Shown: positions 56,555 through 64,000 of the stretch, piece after piece
Numbering within the stretch: the stretch's first letter is position 1
Layout: each line of letters opens with the position of its first letter
Assembly (NCBI GenBank): GCA_016717105.1
Contig: JADKGF010000022.1
Coordinates: 4,987 to 68,986, forward strand
Direction: 5' to 3'
Source of the DNA: Saprospiraceae bacterium
GTDB lineage: Bacteria; Bacteroidota; Bacteroidia; Chitinophagales; Saprospiraceae
Length of the DNA: 64,000 bases
Notes under the pieces: model-generated
What the model was told of the DNA's origin: nothing
The model's input: only the letters and a program-made list of their open reading frames with translations
Database searches by the model: none
Made by a program: the position numbers and the translations under genes

Positions 56555-57163
56555 TTAATATTTTACCTTATCCTTGAAGTTTTTGTGTATCGACTCTATG
56601 ATATCTTCCGCAGCATCTACCATGTCGTCTTCGTCGAACGCGGACACATTAAAAGCTAGCATAAACATATAATTGGCATCTCCTGCCCAGTAAAATCTAC
56701 CTTGTTCGAAAGAATAAGCTCCATCTATACCAGCGGCTTCAAATTTTTTATATTTAAATGGAGTTTCCTGACCCATTGCCATTTCTCCTTCTTTCAATTT
56801 CGATTCTACATACATAGAGACATATTGTGGGAATTCGTCATACACTGGATTGGTCATTATTTGCACAAGAATTCCTGCATTTGGTGTAGATGGATCATCC
56901 CATTTAAAAAAACAGGATTTTACTTGCTGGTTTTTTGGATCATTTGATTCTTTTACAACCACAGCGTTTTTAGCATTCACGATGTCTTGAACTTCGGCAG
57001 CAGTAATCATAGAACATGCGCTCGGCACTGTCAAATTCTTCGGATCAACCGTAGCGCCACCTTTAGCATCGGATGGATCGACTGATGATAATTTATTGCC
57101 AGATGTATCATTTTTGCAAGCGAATATTCCCATTAAAAGGACAGCAAATAAAAGGTGTTTCAT
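56555..57163 (-). CDS. Lipoprotein of unknown function
   Basis: 202 residues from ATG 57163 (MKHLLFAVLLMGIFACKND); an earlier start at 57211 would place 16 residues before the signal and overlaps the -7 box. Lipobox IFAC with the Cys near residue 16. The mature part has CSMITAAEVQDIV, VKSCFFKWDDP and a final helix (DDMVDAAEDIIESIHKNF). The CSxxTxxEV opening is seen in small secreted lipoproteins that bind or shield a partner; no function known. A TACCTTTG element (57216-57209, minus strand) is 45 bp upstream. Confidence 0.7.
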   Translation of the reverse strand: MKHLLFAVLLMGIFACKNDTSGNKLSSVDPSDAKGGATVDPKNLTVPSACSMITAAEVQDIVNAKNAVVVKESNDPKNQQVKSCFFKWDDPSTPNAGILVQIMTNPVYDEFPQYVSMYVESKLKEGEMAMGQETPFKYKKFEAAGIDGAYSFEQGRFYWAGDANYMFMLAFNVSAFDEDDMVDAAEDIIESIHKNFKDKVKY

Positions 57164-57273
57164 TTTAAAATTATTATTTAAATTTCCTAAATAAATCTCA
57201 TTGAAAGGCAAAGGTAATTCTTATATTTTAAAAATTAAAATATTTTGTAATATGTATTTTAATCAGATAATTG

Positions 57274-58102
57274 TTAAACGAGAATTGCCTGACGGATATT
57301 TACCAATTTTACAAGCAATGTCTCCAACTGATCTAAAGGCAACATATTGGCAGCGTCAGATTTTGCTTCTGCAGGATTAGGATGTGTTTCGAGAAAAATT
57401 CCGTCGCACCGACAGCAATGGCGGCTTTGGCAATTGTAGAAATAAGTCCAGGTTTTCCACCCGTGACACCTGATGGTTGATTTGGTTGTTGAAGTGAATG
57501 CGTACAATCCATGATAACTGGTACACCAAATGATTGCATAATCGGGATGCCTCGATAATCTACCACTAGATCTTGGTAACCGAATGTCGTACCACGCTCT
57601 GTCAACATTACCTTGTCATTATTGCATTCTTTGACTTTCAATACTGCGTGTGCCATAGATTCAGGGCTCATAAACTGTCCTTTTTGATGTTGACTATTTT
57701 ACCTGTTTTTGCTGCTGCTGCAATCAATGAGGTTTGTCTGCACAAAAATGCAGGTATTTGTAGGATATCAACATATTCTGCAGCCATTTCAGCTTCTTCG
57801 TCAGTGTGAATATCTGTGGTAACCGGTAGATCAAAAGTCTCAGCTACTTTTCTAAGTATTTTTAAGGCTTTTTCATCTCCAATTCCAGTATAGGAATGTA
57901 TAGAAGAACGGTTAGCCTTTCTATATGATCCTTTGAAAATATAAGGAATTTTCAAATCAGTGGTGATTCTTTTGACAACTTCCGCAATGTCTAGTGCCAT
58001 CTTTTCGGACTCGATGGCGCAAGGACCTGCTATTAAGAAAAAATTATTTGATGTCCTGTTGCTGATATTTTTGATAGCTGGAACCAATGAAAATGACTGC
58101 AT
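57274..58102 (-). pseudogene. kdsA: 3-deoxy-8-phosphooctulonate synthase (KdsA), two frameshifts
   Basis: From ATG 58102 it reads MQSFSLVPAI, then LIAGPCAIES, YIFKGSYRKANRSS, and breaks in the T5 run at 57681-57685 (A on the coding strand). One extra A gives NIKKGQFMSPES. A second break near 57406 is healed by one base, giving VGADGIFLETHPNPAEAKSD. The corrected protein has 276 residues. It joins PEP and arabinose 5-phosphate to make KDO-8-phosphate for the lipopolysaccharide core. Normally essential in Gram-negatives with KDO, so consensus error is likely. DUF4159 is 11 bp upstream on the same strand. Confidence 0.9.
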
Positions 58103-58113
58103 AAATAAATGGT

Positions 58114-58788
58114 TTATTGGCCAAAAACGAATTGAATAATATTTGCACCCATTTTTAGGGCTTTAATTCTGACTTCTTCAGGATCTTTGTGTACTTCAGG
58201 GTCTTCCCATCCATCGCCGAGGTCAGTTTCGTAGGAATAATAACAAATTAGCCTGCCTTCCCATATAAGTCCGTAACCTCTAGCTGGTTTATCGTCGTGC
58301 TTATGGATTTTTGGCACACCATTGTCAAAATTGTATTTTTGATGGTAAATCGGATGATTTGGTGGCAATTCGACAAATGAAAGTTCTGGAAATACTTTTT
58401 TCATGGCTACTCTGACATATGGATCCATACCATAGTTGTCGTCAATATGAAGAAAGCCACCTGCAATGAGATAGTTTCGTACGTTTTCGGCGTCAGCATT
58501 GGTAAAAACTACATTGCCATGTCCTGTCATATGCACTAAAGGATAATTGAAAAGTTCCACACTTCCAGCATCTACAACACCATATTCGGGATCAATATTG
58601 GTACCCAAATATTTATTGCAAAAGGCAGCCAAATTGACTAAAGAAGTAGGATTTGCGTACCAATCACCACCACCATACTTTAAAAGGCCAATTTTGAGCG
58701 AAGGTGCCATAAATGACATCAAAAGTGGTATCAAAAAGATAATGATATAGAAACCGTATTTTTTTCTATTAATTATGAATAAATTCAT
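58114..58788 (-). CDS. DUF4159 domain-containing protein
   Basis: 224 residues. N-terminal membrane/signal segment (about 14-32), then LLKYGGGDWYANPTSLVNL, VHMTGHGNVVF, the loop GGFLHIDDNYGMDPYVR and KKVFPELSFVELPPNHPIYH, all typical of DUF4159. This fold resembles a class I glutamine amidotransferase-like sheet. The role is unknown. Same transcript as kdsA. A TACATTTG element (58862-58855, minus strand) is 67 bp upstream. Confidence 0.85.
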   Translation of the reverse strand: MNLFIINRKKYGFYIIIFLIPLLMSFMAPSLKIGLLKYGGGDWYANPTSLVNLAAFCNKYLGTNIDPEYGVVDAGSVELFNYPLVHMTGHGNVVFTNADAENVRNYLIAGGFLHIDDNYGMDPYVRVAMKKVFPELSFVELPPNHPIYHQKYNFDNGVPKIHKHDDKPARGYGLIWEGRLICYYSYETDLGDGWEDPEVHKDPEEVRIKALKMGANIIQFVFGQ

Positions 58789-58921
58789 GGATATCTGCTG
58801 AATTGATTATAGGTAGAAACGTAAATTGTACCTATTTCGTTTAGAATAAAGTGACAAATGTATAAAATATTATTGAATTTGAGAATATTGCTTATCTTGC
58901 ATTATGTAAACAAATTTTACA

Positions 58922-60860
58922 TTGAAAGGAAGTATTTTTTATATTATTTTGTTGCTGGCGACCTGGAAAATCGCAAATGGACAAACACCTTTTACGTGTA
59001 AAGGTCAATACTATTTATCTCTTACAAAAAACGGTAGTCAAAGTTCGGGATTATACGAAGTGAAAATTCCTACATCAGGAGCACAAATTTATTTGGATAC
59101 AATTTCCACATCTATAGGATTGGTACTCAATGGTATGGGATATAGAATCACGGATAATCTTATTTATGGGATTGATCCCAATACAGCACATTTGCGTAAG
59201 ATAGGAAGTGATGGAGTAGCCATCGATCTTGGACTTCCCAAAGGCATTCCGACTGATCGGTTGTATTATGCAGGAGACGTCACACCAGATGGTAAATTTT
59301 TGCTTTTGATAGGTTTAGGTGGATTTCCACAACAAATAGTCAAAATAGACCTTGATGATCCTGAATATGCTTGTACATTCGTCGGTCTTAAAAACAATGC
59401 AGTAGGCATTGTAGATATAGCTTTTGATCCATTTACAGGTATAATGTATGGACATGATCTTAGAAATAGCCGAATAGTAACAATCAATCCTGATGATGGT
59501 AGTGTAAATATAAATTTTAAAGTTCAGTCACAGGTTGATCAATTAGGTGCTTTGTTTTTCGATTCTTTTGGCAACCTTTATGGCTACGGTGCTTATGGCT
59601 CTGGAGCACAAGACAAATTTGTTTCCATCGATAAAAAAACCGGTGACATCAGGTTATTAGCATCAGGCCCAACTATCAGTAGGTCAAGATGGATGTGCAT
59701 GTCCATATACGCTTGAGTTGCAAAAAATCGTAACACCAGAAGTGGCTTTTCCATGTACGGATGTAGTATATTCATTTATAGTCAGCAATGGATCAGGAAT
59801 TACAAGATCGGGGATAAATTTACATGATACACTTCCTGATGGTCTTACTGCAAAATCGATCATTTACAATCCTTTTGGTGGGAATGAAAATGTAGCAGAT
59901 CAAGTGGTAAGTATAACAGAAATGGTAGTAAAACCAGGCATTGATACCATAAAATTGCTAGTCTCCATAGATGAAAATGCCTTGGGAATTTATAAAAATC
60001 AAGCACATTTGTCTGGATTGCCATTGGCATTAGGATCATTTACATTGTCTGATTATCCTTATAGTTTTCTGGAAAAAGATAGTACAACTTTGATGGTTGA
60101 GCCATTGGATATTTCATTTATCGAAGAAGAATTTACCACATGCAAGGGAGATTCGGTTTTCATAGATGCAAGCTTGCATGGTGTGAATATCCTATGGTCT
60201 GATGGCGATGTAAGCAGCAGAAAATGGTTGGTAAGTCCTGGTAAATATACACTTATAGCAAGGACAAAATGTGATGTCAAACAAGTACAAATTGATGTCA
60301 AAGGTGATCAGGTTATAGCTGATATATTGGAAGATACCTTGTATATTGAATTGGGCGACTATATTACCTTACATGGTGAATACAAAAATATTGATGAAAA
60401 TGTAACACTTTCTTGGATATCATCTGAAGGAAATTCGGCACTTTCATGTCAGCAGTGTTTGACATCTGAAGGCCAACCTATTCATGATGGGTATTATGTA
60501 TTTTTAGTGAAAAATGCCCAAGATTGTTATGATTCTGATACGGTTTGGGTTCGAGTGAAAAAAGATAGGTCGGTCTTTACACCCAATATTATTTCTGCTA
60601 ATAGCGATGGTCAAAATGATAAATTTTATCTTTTTGCTGCAAATCAAAGCGCTGAAGGTGTGTATTTGCGCATTTATGACCGATGGGGAAATCTGGTTTT
60701 TGAAAGAAATCAATTTGCCCTAAACGATAGTGAATATGGATGGGACGGAACATTTTTGAACAAACCTGTTGTGCAAGGTGTATTTACATGGACTGCTATG
60801 GTGCGATTTATTGACCAATATGAATTAGTTCTTCACGGAGACGTCACAGTAATAAGATAA
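58922..60860 (+). pseudogene. Secreted protein with T9SS type B (gliding-motility-associated) C-terminal domain, one frameshift
   Basis: TTG start and signal peptide (MKGSIFYIILLLATW, ending ANGQ). The first part (about 22-255) resembles a six-bladed YVTN/WD-like propeller (FDPFTGIMYGHDLRNS, LGALFFDSFGNLYGYG). It breaks at the AA of 59686-59687; removing one A joins it to SDGCACPYTLELQK and a run of DUF11-like and Ig-like domains (VVYSFIVSNGSGI, then TCKGDSVFIDASLHG). The end, FTPNIISANSDGQNDKF to LHGDVTVIR, is the T9SS type B sorting domain. The corrected protein has 645 residues. Confidence 0.85.
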
Positions 60861-60896
60861 AAACGAATTCTTTTTTTAACATAAATTCTAATAATA

Positions 60897-62318
60897 ATGA
60901 AAAATTTTGTTTCAAAACTTCAATCTATCAAAATGAAATATTCATGTACTTTTTTGATGATGTTAGGCTTCTTTAATTTTAATGCACAAGGGACATGGAA
61001 GCACATAAAATACAACATGATTCCTGGCATATATTCAACTTTGGCATATACTCACAGTACGGATTTGTCTAATGGGAATACGGTCAGTGTAGGTTTTAAT
61101 GCTGATGAAGAAGATAATATTGATGATGTAATGACAATTTTCGATCAGAAAGGTAATCCAATTCTCGATTTTGTAGCACAAGGTGGTGAAGATTCTGGGT
61201 TGATTTACGTTCAAGATATTCCTGATCAACAAAGATTTTTTTGCGTTGGGTTTGACCTTTTTACAAGCATTTGGTATATATCTCATTTCGATTATCATGG
61301 CAATAGGATTCAAATAGACAGTATTAAATCGAACAATAATGTGGGTATCGAATCTTTTATTTTTTTTAATAAAAAGAGAGACAACGGAAATATAGTATTT
61401 TCTGTTTTTATTACTTATGATGAGACTCAATCAATAATTTGCGAAATTACACCTGAAGGCAAATTTCTCTATACGAAGATAGTAAATACACAAATACCAA
61501 CCATATTTATTCCCAAAAGGGACAATAATGGTTATGTTTGTTTTGGAGAAAATGTATTTGAAATGGATGATAAATTTAATGTGACTAAAGTACTTAACGA
61601 GTTTCAATTTAGCGAGTTCGATGGTGTAGATGCCATTAGAGTAGGAGATGATTATATATTTTCATATACAGATGATGAGGGCTATTTACAATTGATAAAG
61701 CTTAATAGTGCATTAGAAGTAGTTAAACAAAAAGAACTGGCATCAGAAGCGTTTGGAGAAAGGTTTTTTCATACTTCAATGTTTTTAGATAATGACGGTA
61801 ATTTTGTTATAGGGAATAATTTTATTGATGAATTTTCTTTCGAATATTTTATAAAATTATACAAGGTAGATAGTGATCTGAATATTATTTTTGAAGAAGA
61901 AATAATTGGCGAAGAGCACGAACTCTTAGGACTAAGTATCTCACCTACAAAGGACAATTCTATTTTGCTGTCTGGATATGGAGAACCGTATGATAATGGT
62001 AATTATACTGATGCATTTGTTTACAAATTGGATCAAAATGGAAAATTGTCATCTATTGGCGACCAAACTGAACTTTCGGCTACGTCAATGGTTTATCCAA
62101 ATCCGGTCACAGATTTGTGTAAGATCAATTTTCCAGCAGAAGGACTTTATGACTTGAAATTGGTAAATATCTTTGGACAAGAAATCTACTATCGATTGTC
62201 AGATATATCAGCCAATACGGCCACTATTGATCTTAGCAACGTGCGTAATGGCATATATTTTCTCCAAATTTCACAAGCAAATCGGCATATGGAAAGTATA
62301 AAGGTGGTGAAAATATAG
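60897..62318 (+). CDS. Secreted protein of unknown function with T9SS type A sorting domain
   Basis: 473 residues; a second ATG at 60933 gives a shorter signal peptide (MKYSCTFLMMLGFF, ending NAQ) and is nearly as likely. The body (about 35-390) is rich in beta strands with repeated D/G turns and looks like a propeller, with no catalytic motif found. The last 80 residues form a type A sorting domain (VYPNPVTDLCKI, then GIYFLQI, ending KVVKI). It is 36 bp after the type B protein and possibly co-transcribed. Confidence 0.7.
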   Translation: MKNFVSKLQSIKMKYSCTFLMMLGFFNFNAQGTWKHIKYNMIPGIYSTLAYTHSTDLSNGNTVSVGFNADEEDNIDDVMTIFDQKGNPILDFVAQGGEDSGLIYVQDIPDQQRFFCVGFDLFTSIWYISHFDYHGNRIQIDSIKSNNNVGIESFIFFNKKRDNGNIVFSVFITYDETQSIICEITPEGKFLYTKIVNTQIPTIFIPKRDNNGYVCFGENVFEMDDKFNVTKVLNEFQFSEFDGVDAIRVGDDYIFSYTDDEGYLQLIKLNSALEVVKQKELASEAFGERFFHTSMFLDNDGNFVIGNNFIDEFSFEYFIKLYKVDSDLNIIFEEEIIGEEHELLGLSISPTKDNSILLSGYGEPYDNGNYTDAFVYKLDQNGKLSSIGDQTELSATSMVYPNPVTDLCKINFPAEGLYDLKLVNIFGQEIYYRLSDISANTATIDLSNVRNGIYFLQISQANRHMESIKVVKI

Positions 62319-62389
62319 CGTGAGAAATAGTGAAACTATAAAATTATTTTAGTGTTCTACCCATGCAGAAATCACCACTTCCTATTTTT

Positions 62390-62484
62390 AATAGCAGCCA
62401 TAACTATGATTTATTTTGAGTTATGGCTGCTATTGTAACTGATGAATAACAGCCATAACTCATGTTTTAACAAGTTATGGCTGT
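62390..62484. repeat. Two palindromic units sharing the core AGCCATAACT
   Basis: Unit 1: AATAGCAGCCATAACT (62390-62405) with its exact complement at 62419-62434, 13-nt loop. Unit 2: ACAGCCATAACT (62449-62460) with its exact complement at 62473-62484, 12-nt loop. They lie between the T9SS protein gene and the end of the broken ATPase gene. They could be terminators in both directions or REP-like elements. Confidence 0.7.
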
Positions 62485-62493
62485 CATTCTAGA

Positions 62494-63912
62494 CTATAAA
62501 GTCTTGCCTATGATGACCTGGTTTCTGATGTGCTCAATGGAATACTTATTTTCAAAAGGCCTGATGGCGTGATGAAAGTTATAAAGATACCTTTACGTGT
62601 CTTTGTAAAGTGCTTAAATGATGCTATTTTGTTTTGTAATTTTGCATAATACGCTTTATCTATAACATAGCTTTCAGGGGCATATTTTATTTCACATATA
62701 TTGATGATCCTATCAGACCGATCGATAAGCAAGTCTATTTGTGCGCCATCCATCGTATCATCGCCTTTGTGTCTCCATGCCGATTCTGTACTAAACACAC
62801 CAGAAATCCCAAGTTGATGCTTTATCTCCGATATGTGGAGCATACATAAATTTTCGAAAGCAAGTCCACTCCAGGCGTGCCACGAAGGTGTATTTGTAAG
62901 GTAATGCCAGATGTTTTTGGTTTTTACTTCGGTTTTATGGACATATTTCAGATAGAACAAGATATATGGATCCGTTAGTTTGTAGATGATGTCTCGTTTT
63001 GTTTTACCATGTGGTATGTATGGCGTTATAAATCCAGCCGCTTCTAGTCTCGTCTATATTATTACTCAAAGTCCCACCTGAAGATATTTTACTTAATTTT
63101 GATAGTGTATTTCTGTCAAGTCCATACGCATGTTCGCTGAGTATTTTGACAATGTGCTCATAGGTACGGCTGCTGCCAAATAGCGAGACAAATAGTTCAT
63201 CAAACTCCAATTTCAGCACTGCTTTTTTCCTGAAAAATAGGCGATCTATAGCTTGGTCTAGGCTTTCGGACGGATCCAACTGATCCAAGTAAAAAGGAAT
63301 ACCACCCATGACCATATATAGTTTTATAATGGCGTCCGTATTGTAATTGATTTGTTTTGCCTTCAAGAACTGTGCAACTTCTTCCAATGTAAATGGACTT
63401 AATTCCATTCTACTCGTGACTCTGTTGTAGAGTGAGCCTCGATTTTTAAATATGTTTTTAATCATCCATGAGCCTGCTGATCCACAAATTATTACTAAAA
63501 TATCTTTTTTAGTTACAGCCCATGCCCAGAAATCTGCAAATGCAGCTATGAAATAGGAATTTTTGGTGGACATCCACGGAAATTCATCCAAGAAGATTGC
63601 TTTTTTCTTTCTCTTACGAGATGAATTCAACTCATTTTTCAATAAATTAAAGGCATCGAACCATGACTCCAATACGGGTAAATATCCTAAATCTAATTGT
63701 GTTTTTATTTCTGCTGAAAATCGCTCTAATTGAATAGATACTGGAGCTTCATACTTCCCTGTAAATTTGAAAAATAAATGACTCTTTATGGCGTGTTCGA
63801 TGAAGAAAGTCTTGCCAATTCTTCTTCTACCTAATACAGCACATAACTCGACTTAATGCTATTTTAGCTTATTTATCTGAATTAACTCTTCTTTTCGACC
63901 TACAAAATCCAT
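62494..63912 (-). pseudogene. DUF234-type AAA ATPase, broken in at least three places
   Basis: Read from ATG 63912: MDFVGRKEELIQINKLK, then two stop codons (63857-63866), then VELCAVLGRRRIGKTFF (Walker A). Later LDEFPWMSTK (Walker B) and a winged-helix part follow, and a break near 63046 leads to LEAAGFITPYIPHGKTKRD. The C-terminal DUF234 nuclease-like part has AWSGLAFENLCMLH, GAQIDLLIDR and CEIKY. Another shift at about 62554 extends it to a stop at 62494. The Asp/Glu-x-Lys pattern fits a PD-(D/E)XK nuclease-like domain. Such ATPases are common, often mobile, and of unsettled function. The damage is denser than elsewhere in the window, so true decay is possible. Confidence 0.75.
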
Positions 63913-63929
63913 GGTTGAATATTTTGCGA

Positions 63930-63959
63930 CAAATATACAATAGTCTTTTATATTTGCAA
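63930..63959 (-). promoter_or_regulatory. Promoter of the ATPase gene
   Basis: Minus strand: TTG at 63959-63957, 19-bp gap, TATATTTG at 63937-63930, 18 bp before the ATG. Fits the phylum consensus. Confidence 0.55.
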
Positions 63960-63962
63960 ATG

Positions 63963-64000
63963 AATGACAGCCATAAGTTAATAATATTATAGTTATGGCT
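63963..64000. repeat. Third palindromic unit of the AGCCATAACT family, cut by window edge
   Basis: AATGACAGCCATAAGT starts the left arm (it matches the right arm of unit 2 read in reverse, one mismatch); AGTTATGGCT at 63991-64000 starts the right arm. It places related repeats on both sides of the ATPase gene. Confidence 0.65.

Noticed and set aside
57274..57507. Separate 77-codon gene downstream of kdsA
   Set aside because: Its second half is the end of KdsA in another frame after an indel.
62508..63912. Transposase or toxin-antitoxin module at the right end
   Set aside because: The motifs fit an AAA ATPase with a DUF234 domain; no transposase signature or paired small gene.

Overview
The window is one stretch of a low-GC chromosome from a member of the Bacteroidota, most likely in or near the Saprospiria/Chitinophagia. 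Four things support this. Five secreted proteins carry type IX secretion (T9SS) sorting domains (four type A, one type B). There is a TonB-dependent receptor with a carboxypeptidase-regulatory-like N-terminus. Many genes are preceded by the Bacteroidota promoter element TAnnTTTG instead of an E. coli-type -10. Lipoproteins, DUF1573, DUF4159, BatA and a metal-ligand-free dihydroorotase-like protein are typical of this phylum. No species is assigned.

Layout. 1-5.8 kb: a TMTC-like membrane glycosyltransferase cut by the window edge, a YwaF-like membrane protein, a LysM amidase (frameshifted), a secreted two-domain protein, a GreA/GreB-family factor and a short-chain dehydrogenase. 5.9-11.6 kb: a signalling locus (lipoprotein, polytopic membrane protein, NarL-type histidine kinase and response regulator), then a radical SAM protein and a probable small RNA. 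An identical 19-bp dyad stands 22 bp upstream of a TAnnTTTG box at both ends of this locus. 11.6-24.7 kb: secretion-rich block with a zinc metalloprotease, lipid enzymes, a beta-propeller lipoprotein, a TonB receptor and a secreted esterase-like partner. 24.7-44.2 kb: housekeeping and envelope genes (ilvE, rdgB, ubiA-like, DUF1573, tamB, DUF937-OmpA, ribH, MCE/mlaD, mutS, M48 protease). 44.2-44.5 kb: tRNA-Gly and tRNA-Leu. 44.6-53.4 kb: ABC permease, a three-gene operon (helical protein, membrane-anchored PspA-like protein, substrate-binding/OmpA fusion), BatA and dihydroorotase-like. 53.4-62.3 kb: pseudouridine synthase, ychF, a 2-hydroxyacid dehydrogenase, lipoprotein, kdsA, DUF4159 and two more T9SS proteins. 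62.4-64 kb: a broken AAA-type ATPase framed by related palindromic repeats.

Ten genes are interrupted, nine by single-base indels (mostly in short homopolymers) and one by an in-frame stop. They include genes normally essential or highly conserved (ribH, kdsA, mutS). In nine of the ten, all but the ATPase, the full-length frame has the expected family length once the indels are corrected. I think most are consensus errors of an assembly and not real decay, but the sequence alone cannot decide. They are typed as pseudogene because that is what the given sequence shows.

The best candidates for new biology are the dyad-controlled signalling locus with its small RNA, the PspA-like/OmpA-binding-protein operon, and the TonB receptor paired with a secreted hydrolase that lacks its nucleophile.
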